64,000 nt of DNA, taken from the NCBI GenBank assembly GCA_963785565.1, contig CAWAVV010000005.1, forward strand, positions 310,001 to 374,000. The letters are read 5' to 3'. Every line of letters begins with the position of its first letter. Within the stretch, counting starts at the first letter, position 1. The notes below the pieces were generated by a model. The model searched no databases. It was not told the DNA's origin and worked only from the letters and a program-made list of their open reading frames with translations. The translations under genes were made by a program, and so were the position numbers. Positions 41,949 through 48,815 of the stretch are shown here, in pieces. The stretch is from AP-15 sp963785565 (GTDB lineage Bacteria > Pseudomonadota > Alphaproteobacteria > ATCC43930 > CGMCC-115725).

Positions 41949-42654
41949 TTGGCCGACAGGCACTCTCACCGCACGCGCCGCGTATTGGGCGGAGTTATTG
42001 CGCCCGCAGTTGCTGCACCCGCTTGTGCATCGGAACCCGCCCATGCGACGGTACAGGCCCACGGCACAGCCCTGGAAATGGCGCCCGCAGAAGCAGCAAC
42101 TTTGGCCGCCGCGCGGGCGCCTACCGCGGCGCGCACGCCGATGACCGCGCCGCCGGAAGACGGGGCGCCCAAATCCGGCACGGAATCGGTGCGAGCGGTG
42201 ATCGACAACGTCGTCACGCTGCCGACACCGCTGACCGGACGCGACCAAGGTGGCGGCGGCGATGGGCCGGCAGATGACGAATACGCGCTGCCGCCCGGTT
42301 TCCCGGTGACGCCGCTTGGCGTCTCGGTCGAGGTCGACGGGCTTTATTGCCATTACATCGACGCCGCCGGCCGCCTGCGCAGCCTCCGCGACAAAGATCA
42401 CACGCGGCTGCATTTGTTCGGGCTGGTCGGAAAGGACATCCATCTACTGAAGTTCGGGTTCGGTTTTGAAAAAACTCCCCGACAACACCCCGTTCATCAA
42501 CATTCTCGGCGTGCGCACCGCGCTCAACTACCTGTTCCTGTGGCAGATCCAGGAAGCGCTAAACCCCGGTTCGGTGCGCCGCTTCGAGCGCCGGGTGCAG
42601 CAGCAGAACCATCAGACCTTTTGGCTCTCACCCTCGCAGGCGGTCGCGCGGTAA
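41949..42654 (+). pseudogene. frameshifted phage-type protein
   Basis: The first frame (41949 to about 42465) encodes an Ala-rich start and then a compact segment, LPPGFPVTPLGVSVEVDG followed by CHYIDAAGRLRSL, reminiscent of the N-terminal part of DUF927-type primase/helicase proteins. Good coding then continues in another frame from 42466 (LPDNTPFINILGVRTALNYL, then NPGSVRRFERRVQQQNHQTF), a pattern I recall from the C-terminal end of phage structural or tape-measure-like proteins. The switch occurs at a run of six A at 42469-42474 and needs a one-base skip. Either one gene is broken or two remnants are joined. Confidence 0.45.
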
Positions 42655-42658
42655 GCCC

Positions 42659-42989
42659 GCAGCGCCCGGCGCCGGATAGGCGAAACGACCCGGCGACGTG
42701 TCATTGGACGTACCGACAAAAACGCGCATCAGCGGGCTCCGCCGTCGATTTCGGGTTGACAGAGGCTTGACGGAACGATCTCGGGAAGCGATGATCGGCG
42801 TTGGCGCTAGAAACGCCATCCGTGAGCGGCTTCGTCCCCGAAAGCTAGACGACTATCCTGTGTCGGGGAGTGAGTGAAATAAGCCGGGGCAACCCGGACG
42901 AATAAGCTCGGCGTCTCACGGCGCTTTCTAGCTCCCCGGCGCCCGCCGGCCGTGGGCGATGGCCTAGAAAGCCGAACCGTGAGGCAAGT
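42659..42989. other. 331-bp gap in the island
   Basis: No gene or RNA is recognised here. It separates the frameshifted phage-type gene from the small-gene run that starts at 42990. Confidence 0.35.
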
Positions 42990-43472
42990 ATGCAGACCCC
43001 TGAAACAGAGCCCGCGCCGTTCGCGTGCGGGGATCGTGTGACCTATCGGCCGCGTCCGGCCGGGATTGAGACCGTCGAGCTGGTCCGGTACCATCATCAA
43101 GGATGGCCGGGCTGGTATGTCCGCACCGCCCGCGAGGTCGGCCCGACGAGCACCTGCGTGCACCGCTATGACCGGGCCGAGCTGTTCGAGCCCGTCGAAC
43201 TCGATGCCGATCACCCTGCCGCCGTCTCGTCCGGGCGCTCCGTCGACCGGCGGCCTAGGGCCGATCGCCGTCTCGAATTGGCGCCGGCTGGCGCGGCGAG
43301 CCGGTTGCGCCGCCTTGATCGTGCTGGTCCTCGCCGTGCTCTACGGAGTCAACGCCGTCACACCCTGAGCGGAGGGATCACATGGCACTCTGTGAGCGGT
43401 GCAAAACCGACATCGCGTTGGCGAACGAATTTGACAATGACCCGCGCATCGATCGCGCGCGGATCGCGGTGA
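42990..43472 (+). CDS. small island protein, probably frameshifted
   Basis: The first about 70 residues look like a real small beta-rich domain (FACGDRVTYRPRPAGIETVE, then HHQGWPGWYVRTA and CVHRYDRAELFEP). After about 43205 the frame turns into an Arg-rich low-quality sequence and runs 91 bp into the next gene. The +1 frame at the same place (43207-43368) encodes a short protein with a clear membrane helix (GCAALIVLVLAVLYGV) that ends just before the ribosome-binding site of the gene at 43382. A single frameshift would give a 125-residue membrane-anchored protein. Two separate genes are the alternative. Confidence 0.45.
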   Translation: MQTPETEPAPFACGDRVTYRPRPAGIETVELVRYHHQGWPGWYVRTAREVGPTSTCVHRYDRAELFEPVELDADHPAAVSSGRSVDRRPRADRRLELAPAGAASRLRRLDRAGPRRALRSQRRHTLSGGITWHSVSGAKPTSRWRTNLTMTRASIARGSR

Positions 43473-43762
43473 TCGCCGAAGGCGAATATCGGCGATTGAG
43501 CGCGGTGGAATGGGGGATCTTCGCGATGCTCTACAGCACGCGAGGCCGGGTGGTGATGAGCGACGACCTGGCCGACCGGCTGCGGATCGCCGAGCAGATC
43601 CGCGAGAACGTCCGACGCCTGTGCCTCAAGCTGCGCGGAACCGGCTTCGAAATTGTCAGCGTCCGCGGCTTCGGCTACGCCCTGAACCGGCCGCCGCTGC
43701 CGCAGCCGTCCGGCCGCATCGCCAATTTGCAACACGCCTTATGCGGAGGAGATATGTCATGA
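43382..43762 (+). CDS. orphan OmpR/PhoB-type winged-helix protein
   Basis: Protein of 126 residues with GGAGGG 6 nt before the ATG. Residues about 33-105 match a Trans_reg_C DNA-binding domain (RRLSAVEWGIFAMLYSTRG, VRRLCLKLRGTGFEIVSVRGFGYAL, the final part being the usual wing). There is no receiver domain, and a short CERCKT segment starts the protein. It probably regulates island genes without phosphorylation. Its stop overlaps the next start (ATGA). Confidence 0.75.
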   Translation: MALCERCKTDIALANEFDNDPRIDRARIAVIAEGEYRRLSAVEWGIFAMLYSTRGRVVMSDDLADRLRIAEQIRENVRRLCLKLRGTGFEIVSVRGFGYALNRPPLPQPSGRIANLQHALCGGDMS

Positions 43763-44139
43763 AAAGCGACGACAACACTTTTGCGGCCCGCCGGGCGGCC
43801 GTTGCCGCGAGCGAACGTCTCGATTTGCCAATGCCGGAGCTGCTGGCGCGATGGCATGAAATGAATACCGACCGACCAGGCGAAACCGACGAAGAGGTCA
43901 CGCGTTGCGTCGATGTCGAGATCGCGATCGAGGACGCGATGATCGAACGCGTGGCCGAAGACATTCCGGCTATCCTCGCCAAGGCCAAGCTCATGATCGC
44001 GCTGATATGTTCGGAAGACATCGGCCGCCAGTGCGCCTACCCCGAGGATGCCCCCGCCGGCGTGCCCCTGCCACGCTCGCATCTGATGGCAGCAAGCCTC
44101 GTCGCCGACATGGAGGCGTATTTCGGCGCGAGCGAATGA
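43759..44139 (+). CDS. island hypothetical protein, 126 residues
   Basis: The start is fixed by GGAGGAGA upstream and an ATGA overlap with the winged-helix gene. The sequence is helical and acidic (EEVTRCVDVEIAIEDAMIER, then DIPAILAKAKLMIALI) with no recognised motif. It ends in an ATGA overlap with the following frame, so four genes here form one coupled run. Confidence 0.55.
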   Translation: MKSDDNTFAARRAAVAASERLDLPMPELLARWHEMNTDRPGETDEEVTRCVDVEIAIEDAMIERVAEDIPAILAKAKLMIALICSEDIGRQCAYPEDAPAGVPLPRSHLMAASLVADMEAYFGASE

Positions 44140-44759
44140 TCCGCCCCTATCTCACCCTGTCTGAGATCGCCGTCTCGCCGGCGTGGCTACGCCGCCATGC
44201 CGGCGAGCTGGCGCGCGATCACGGTTTCCCGGCGCCGGCGCCAGGCATGGGGCGCCGATACGACGCGGGATGGCTCGCCGATTGGCAGGCGTTAGACGAC
44301 GACGAACATATGATTAGTAGTACTATGTCCAGACGCCCCCTGTTAATTAGCGAAAGCGGTCAGCCGGCTCGCCCGGCCTGCCGCGCTACGATCACCCGCC
44401 ATGCCCACCGGACATTGTGTCGCGGAACATGCGGATGGCTGCGGCCGCGGCGATCGCCGAGGCGTCGATACAAGCGGACCAGCGCTATGCGGAACGGGCC
44501 GCGCATTTCGCCGCCCGTGCCGCGCGCCGGAAAGCGAAGAATGGTCAGATTGCCGCGCTCGCGCCGAGTAACCACACCAACCCTCAAAAGGGGTTCAAAA
44601 CGCCTTGGGCAAGCCCGCGTCCTTAAGCACGCCGTTTGCGGTGTGCCGGCTCTTGATCCCGACCGGCACGGGAAACTTGCGCTTGCTGATCGGGCTATAC
44701 CAGACTTGATGGCTGCCCTTGCCGGGGCGCTCGTACCGACATCCGGCTTGTTCGAGTAA
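44136..44759 (+). CDS. AlpA-like small protein at start of an uncertain frame
   Basis: Only the first about 60 codons look coding: MIRPYLTLSEIAVSPAWLRR followed by ARDHGFPAPAPGMGRRYDAGWLADW, the pattern of small phage DNA-binding proteins. The start is fixed by an ATGA overlap. The remainder is Arg/Pro-rich and runs 165 bp against the toxin gene on the other strand, so the true end is probably near 44400 after a frameshift. The frame starting at GTG 44417 and ending at 44626 (AAAAAIAEASIQADQRYAE, then RAAHFAARAARRK) reads more naturally and may be the displaced C-terminal part. Confidence 0.4.
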   Translation: MIRPYLTLSEIAVSPAWLRRHAGELARDHGFPAPAPGMGRRYDAGWLADWQALDDDEHMISSTMSRRPLLISESGQPARPACRATITRHAHRTLCRGTCGWLRPRRSPRRRYKRTSAMRNGPRISPPVPRAGKRRMVRLPRSRRVTTPTLKRGSKRLGQARVLKHAVCGVPALDPDRHGKLALADRAIPDLMAALAGALVPTSGLFE

Positions 44760-44792
44760 TTGCTTCAGGTCGTGGTCAAAGTCCTGCGCCAT
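44595..44792 (-). CDS. hicA: HicA-type mRNA interferase toxin
   Basis: Protein of 65 residues with the double-stranded-RNA-binding-like HicA fold: LKQLLEQAGCRYERPGKGSH, with the catalytic-type H28 in KGSHQVW, then FPVPVGIKSRHTANGVLKDAGL. HicA toxins cleave mRNA when not bound by their antitoxin. The ATG directly abuts the antitoxin stop, so the pair is co-translated, antitoxin first. Confidence 0.8.
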   Translation of the reverse strand: MAQDFDHDLKQLLEQAGCRYERPGKGSHQVWYSPISKRKFPVPVGIKSRHTANGVLKDAGLPKAF

Positions 44793-45029
44793 TCACGCGC
44801 CGACCACCAGCACCGCTTGTGCGCGGTCGGCGGTGACATGGATCATGATCTCTTCGCCGTCGGCAGCAAGACCGTTAAGGCCGGCCATTTCCGGCGCGAT
44901 CTCCATCACGCGGGAAACGAGCTCGTCGAATGTCGGCGCTTCCGTGCTCAGCGGCAATTCGTCGTTCGAGCACCACCACACCCCGGCATCCGCATCCCAC
45001 TCTGCGCGAACTTCGATTTTTCTTGACAT
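44793..45029 (-). CDS. hicB: DUF1902/HicB-type antitoxin
   Basis: Protein of 78 residues from the ATG at 45029. The pattern IEVRAEWDADAGVWWCSND, then TFDELVSRVMEIAPEM is that of DUF1902 proteins, which are partial RNase-H-like folds paired with HicA. There is no separate DNA-binding domain, as is common for the short DUF1902 forms. It should bind and block the toxin encoded downstream. The pair sits at the tRNA end of the island and may stabilise it. Confidence 0.75.
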   Translation of the reverse strand: MSRKIEVRAEWDADAGVWWCSNDELPLSTEAPTFDELVSRVMEIAPEMAGLNGLAADGEEIMIHVTADRAQAVLVVGA

Positions 45030-45213
45030 CACGACACTAACGCTCGTTGCGAGGCTCGGTTGCCGGTGGAGCGTAAATCGCCAAGGGCAAGGCGTCAACG
45101 TTCAGGCTGGCAACTTTGCAAGTCAGAGACCTGGGTCGGCATCGTCTGTGACCCGCAGTGTGACCCGTGCGGCGGTCGGCGGTTGGTTCCGCGGAACTAA
45201 GTATCAGAGATAA

Positions 45214-45291
45214 TGGGGCGAGTGATGGGTCTCGAACCCACGGCCTCCAGATCCACAATCTGGCGCTCTAACCAACTGAGCTACACCCGCC
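45214..45291 (-). tRNA. tRNA-His (GTG), island attachment site
   Basis: The reverse strand reads GGCGGGTGTAGCTCAG with the extra 5' G typical of tRNA-His, anticodon loop TTGTGGA (GTG), TTCGAGA T-loop and encoded CCA; 78 nt. Acceptor pairing is complete apart from one G-T pair. The 15-bp att core at 45246-45260 covers the anticodon arm. Confidence 0.95.
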
Positions 45292-45323
45292 GCCGCGGGT
45301 GGAGGTAGCGGTTCGCGCCCAAA

Positions 45324-45362
45324 GCGTCAAGGTCGGGCGTCAAGGACGGGCGTCAAGGCCGG
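45324..45362. repeat. three tandem copies of a 13-bp unit
   Basis: GCGTCAAGGTCGG, GCGTCAAGGACGG and GCGTCAAGGCCGG follow each other without spacing and differ only at the tenth base. They lie 33 bp upstream of the 5' end of the leftward tRNA-His and 38 bp before the nnr start. Confidence 0.85.
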
Positions 45363-45388
45363 GCTTCCCGGCGCTAGGCGGGAAGCCC
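45361..45388. other. 10-bp perfect stem-loop before nnr
   Basis: GGGCTTCCCG pairs exactly with CGGGAAGCCC around an 8-nt loop, 11 bp before the nnr ATG. There is no U-run on either strand. It could lie in the nnr leader and hide the ribosome-binding site, since no clear Shine-Dalgarno is left outside it. Confidence 0.5.
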
Positions 45389-45399
45389 ACATTTGGGCG

Positions 45400-46905
45400 A
45401 TGACGATCTCCCCCGAGGGCTGGCGGCGGCGCGCGCTGTTGACGCCGCAGCAGATGGGCGAAGCGGACCGCTCGACGATCGCCGGCGGCGTCTCCGGCAT
45501 CGCGCTGATGGAGAAGGCAGGCGAGGCGGTCGCCGACGCCGTCTCGCGGCGCTGGCCGCCGCGACCGGTCGTGGTGCTGTGCGGGCCGGGAAAAAACGGC
45601 GGCGACGGCTTTGTCGCGGCACGGATTCTGGCCGGGCGCGGCTGGAAGGTGCGGGTGGCGCTGCTGGGCGAGAAGGCGGCGTTGCGCGGCGACGCCGCGG
45701 AAGCGGCAGCCCGGTGGCCCGGTGCGGTCGAACGGCTGACGCCCGAGGCGCTCGATGATGCCGGCTTGGCGATCGACGCGATTTTCGGCGCGGGGCTGGC
45801 GCGGCCGATCGAGGGTGTGGCGAATGACGTCGTCGCGGGCCTGAGCGCGCGCGGGCTGCCGGTCGTGGCGGTCGACGTCCCAAGCGGCGTCGACGGCGCC
45901 AGCGGGGAAATCCGCGGGGCCGCGCCGCGGGCGGCGGTGACGGTCACGTTCTTCCGCAAAAAACCGGGCCATCTGCTGCTGCCGGGGCGGATCCGGTGCG
46001 GCGAGACGGTGCTGGCGCAGATCGGCATTCGCGACGCGGTGCTCGACCAGATCGCGCCCGACACCGCCGAGAACGACCCCGCCTGGTGGCTCGCGGAGCT
46101 TCCTCACCCCGGCTCTGACAGCCACAAATACACCCGCGGTCACGCGCTGGTGGCCGGCGGGGCGGAGATGACGGGGGCGGCGCGCCTGGCATCCCGCAGC
46201 GCGGCTCGGCTCGGCGCCGGGCTCGTCACCGTCGCCGCTCCCGAAGCCGCCTTCCCGATCTACGCCGCGGCGCTGACCGGGATCATCGTCCATCCAGTCG
46301 CCGGGCTCGACGATTTTAAGGCGTTGCTCGCGGACAAGAGACGAAACGCCGCGTTGATCGGCCCGGGCGCCGGAGTCGGCGCCGAGACCCGCGACAAGGT
46401 CTTGGCGATCCTCGAAGCCGGCAAATGGGCCGTGCTCGATGCCGACGCGCTGACCTCGTTCGCCGCCGACCCGCGGGCCTTATTCACGGCGATCCGTTCG
46501 CCGGTGGTGATGACGCCGCATGACGGCGAATTTGCACGCCTGTTCGACACGAGCGGAAGCAAGCTCGAACGGGCGCGGCGCGCGGCGCGGCAGAGCGGCG
46601 CGGTGATCGTGCTGAAAGGCGCCGACACGGTGATCGCCGCGCCCGACGGCCGGGCCACGATCAACGCCAACGCGCCGCCCGACCTGGCGACGGCGGGCAG
46701 CGGCGATGTTCTCGCCGGAATGGTGCTTGGGCTCTTGGCGCAAGGCGTGGAGCCGTTCGCGGCGGCCGCGGCGACGGTGTGGCTGCATGGCGACGCCGCC
46801 AACCGAATCGGTGCGGGGCTCGTCGCCGAAGACCTCGTCGAAGGACTGGCGCCGGCGTTGCGCGGTGTGGCGCACAAGCGCACGACCGGTGCGCTTCGGG
46901 GTTGA
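45400..46905 (+). CDS. nnr: bifunctional NAD(P)HX epimerase / ADP-dependent dehydratase
   Basis: Protein of 501 residues that repairs hydrated NADH and NADPH. Residues about 10-215 are the YjeF_N epimerase domain (CGPGKNGGDGFVAARIL; DAIFGAGLARPIEG; VDVPSGVDGASGE). Residues about 225-500 are the ribokinase-like dehydratase domain (ALVAGGAEMTGAARLASRSA; DADALTSF; NAPPDLATAGSGDVLAGM). Both active sites look complete. It follows the tRNA-His island end and stops 46 bp before the malonyl-CoA decarboxylase start. Confidence 0.93.
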   Translation: MTISPEGWRRRALLTPQQMGEADRSTIAGGVSGIALMEKAGEAVADAVSRRWPPRPVVVLCGPGKNGGDGFVAARILAGRGWKVRVALLGEKAALRGDAAEAAARWPGAVERLTPEALDDAGLAIDAIFGAGLARPIEGVANDVVAGLSARGLPVVAVDVPSGVDGASGEIRGAAPRAAVTVTFFRKKPGHLLLPGRIRCGETVLAQIGIRDAVLDQIAPDTAENDPAWWLAELPHPGSDSHKYTRGHALVAGGAEMTGAARLASRSAARLGAGLVTVAAPEAAFPIYAAALTGIIVHPVAGLDDFKALLADKRRNAALIGPGAGVGAETRDKVLAILEAGKWAVLDADALTSFAADPRALFTAIRSPVVMTPHDGEFARLFDTSGSKLERARRAARQSGAVIVLKGADTVIAAPDGRATINANAPPDLATAGSGDVLAGMVLGLLAQGVEPFAAAAATVWLHGDAANRIGAGLVAEDLVEGLAPALRGVAHKRTTGALRG

Positions 46906-46951
46906 CGGCCGCCCGTTCGTCGCGTCTCTGTCTGGCTCCGCCACAGCCGCG

Positions 46952-48394
46952 ATGGCCGCAATGAACGAACGCGCTCCGGCCGGTTTCTTCGAGGGCGTCT
47001 TCGACCGGACCTTGACCAATCTGCGCAGCGCCTGGCGCGACATCGCCCTGTCGGCGCGCGGCGTGTTGAGCCGCACGCCGCGGCCCGAACTTTCCGCCGA
47101 CGATATCGGCCGGTTGCGCGAGCAGATGCTGAGCTGCCTCGACGGGCGCGGCGGCGAGGTTACGGCACGGGCGCGGGCAGCCGACCTGGGCCGCACTTAT
47201 CTATCGTTGGACGCGGATGGCCGGGAGCGGTTTCTCCGCCTGCTCGCCGGGGAATTCGACGTCGATCGCGGCGAGATCGATCGCTGCTGCGCGGTATTGG
47301 CCAAGGCCGGCGGCCCGGCCGAGCGCGCCGCCGCCGAGCGCGATCTGCGCAATGCGCTGGAACCGCCGCGCATCACCCTGCTGCGCCAATTCAACGCGCT
47401 GCCCGAGGGGGTCAAGTTCCTGGTCGACCGCCGCGCCGAGCTGCTCGATCTGGGGCAGCACGATCCCATTCTACACGGGCTGGAAGAAGATCTGAAGGGG
47501 CTGCTCGCCAATTGGTTCGACATCGGCTTTCTCGAATTGAAGCGGATCGGCTGGGAAGCGCCGGCGGCCTTGCTCGAAAAGCTGATGGCGTACGAGGCGG
47601 TTCACGAGATCCGCAGCTGGACCGATCTGAAGAACCGGCTCGAGGCCGACCGCCGCTGCTTCGCCTTTTTTCACCCCCGCATGCCCGACGAGCCGCTGAT
47701 CTTCGTCGAGGTGGCGCTGGTCGCGGGCATGGCGAGCGATGTCAACTCGTTGCTCGACGAGGCCGCCCCGATCGGCGATCCGCAGGCCGCCGACACCGCG
47801 ATCTTTTACTCGATCTCGAACTGTCAGCACGGTCTCGCCGGGATCAGCTTTGGCGACTTTCTGATCAAGCGCGTGGTCGACGCCTTGGCGAGAGACCTGC
47901 CCCGCCTGAAGGTGTTCGCAACCTTGTCGCCGGTGCCGGGGTTCCGCGCCTGGCTCGATCGGCAGAGCGAGGCTGCCCCCGGCGGCCTGTTGCTGCCGGC
48001 CGAGCGCAGTGCGATCGAAGGCCTCGGCGAAGGGGTCGGCGAACGCGACCTTCCGGCGTTGCTCGACCGCCCGGATTGGCATGCCGAGCCGCAGCTTGCC
48101 GGGGCATTGCGCGAGCCACTGCTGCGCCTTTGCGCACGCTATCTGTTGCGCGAGCGCACCGCGGCCGGCCGGGCGCTCGACCCGGTGGCTCATTTTCACC
48201 TCAGCAACGGGGCAAGGGTCGAACGCCTGAATTGGCTGGGCGACGTCGCGGTGAGGGGCCTGCAACAATCCGCCGGGATTATGGTCAACTATGTATACCG
48301 GCTCGGTGATATCGAGGCCAACCACGAGGCCTATCGCGGCGAGGGGCGGGTCGCGGCGTCGTCGGCGCTGCGCGGTCTCGCGCGGAGCGGCTGA
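46952..48394 (+). CDS. malonyl-CoA decarboxylase
   Basis: Protein of 480 residues from the ATG at 46952. It converts malonyl-CoA to acetyl-CoA and CO2. The N-terminal helical domain (about 15-180) is followed by the acetyltransferase-like catalytic domain, with IFYSISNCQHGLAGISFGDF and TLSPVPGFRAWL, and the late HFHLSNGARVERLNW carrying the conserved His. The length matches family members. It may share a transcript with nnr. The usual malonate-use genes (matB, matC) are not nearby, so its role may be to lower malonyl-CoA rather than to use malonate. Confidence 0.92.
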   Translation: MAAMNERAPAGFFEGVFDRTLTNLRSAWRDIALSARGVLSRTPRPELSADDIGRLREQMLSCLDGRGGEVTARARAADLGRTYLSLDADGRERFLRLLAGEFDVDRGEIDRCCAVLAKAGGPAERAAAERDLRNALEPPRITLLRQFNALPEGVKFLVDRRAELLDLGQHDPILHGLEEDLKGLLANWFDIGFLELKRIGWEAPAALLEKLMAYEAVHEIRSWTDLKNRLEADRRCFAFFHPRMPDEPLIFVEVALVAGMASDVNSLLDEAAPIGDPQAADTAIFYSISNCQHGLAGISFGDFLIKRVVDALARDLPRLKVFATLSPVPGFRAWLDRQSEAAPGGLLLPAERSAIEGLGEGVGERDLPALLDRPDWHAEPQLAGALREPLLRLCARYLLRERTAAGRALDPVAHFHLSNGARVERLNWLGDVAVRGLQQSAGIMVNYVYRLGDIEANHEAYRGEGRVAASSALRGLARSG

Positions 48395-48578
48395 TCCCTC
48401 TCGCCGCCGAACCCGGCGGCGCGGAGGCGTGGAGTACCTTGATCGGAGGCGATTGTCCGACCAAGTCAGTGGGCCAGCCGATACTGCAGCGCATGCGGCC
48501 TGTCTAGGTAACCGGGGACGTCCATGCTAAGAACTCGCCTCAGCCGGGCCGGACTGGCCGCTCCGGTCGGTTGCCGCG

Positions 48579-48663
48579 GCGGGCGTGGCGGAACTGGCAG
48601 ACGCACTGGATTTAGGTTCCAGCGATGCAAATCGTGGGGGTTCAAATCCCCCCGCCCGCACCA
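48579..48663 (+). tRNA. tRNA-Leu (TAG)
   Basis: It reads GCGGGCGTGGCGGAACTGG at the 5' end, with anticodon loop TTTAGGT (TAG), the long variable arm of a class II tRNA, TTCAAAT T-loop and encoded CCA; 85 nt. Acceptor arms GCGGGCG and CGCCCGC pair fully. Confidence 0.95.
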
Positions 48664-48815
48664 GGGTGCGCAAAGATCACTATCGAGAGGCTGTTGCCGA
48701 TGAAGGGCTTGTTGTCGATCGCGCGAAGCCGCCTGTGGCCGGCTCGCGAGACGGGGTGCCGGATCCAGTGGCGGGCCGCGCCCGGCGATCACGGCAGGAC
48801 TGCGGGCCTCGTCTC

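Larger units (their letters stand above)
38986..45260. mobile_element. integrative island in tRNA-His (about 6.2 kb)
   Basis: The element is bounded by the 15-bp direct repeat in a tRNA-His 3' half (left) and in the intact tRNA-His (right). It contains a tyrosine integrase next to the left end, an AlpA-like regulator, several short phage-like genes with ATGA overlaps, and a toxin-antitoxin pair near the right end. There is no capsid, terminase or complete replication gene, so it looks like a phage-satellite-like or decayed element. The crossover is in the anticodon arm, and the element supplied a different but working 3' half of the tRNA. Confidence 0.8.

Noticed and set aside
42469..42475. 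A-AAA-AAC slippery heptamer as a programmed -1 frameshift
   Set aside because: The heptamer is out of phase with the upstream frame, and the downstream frame needs a +1 move, so a simple mutation or sequencing error is more likely.
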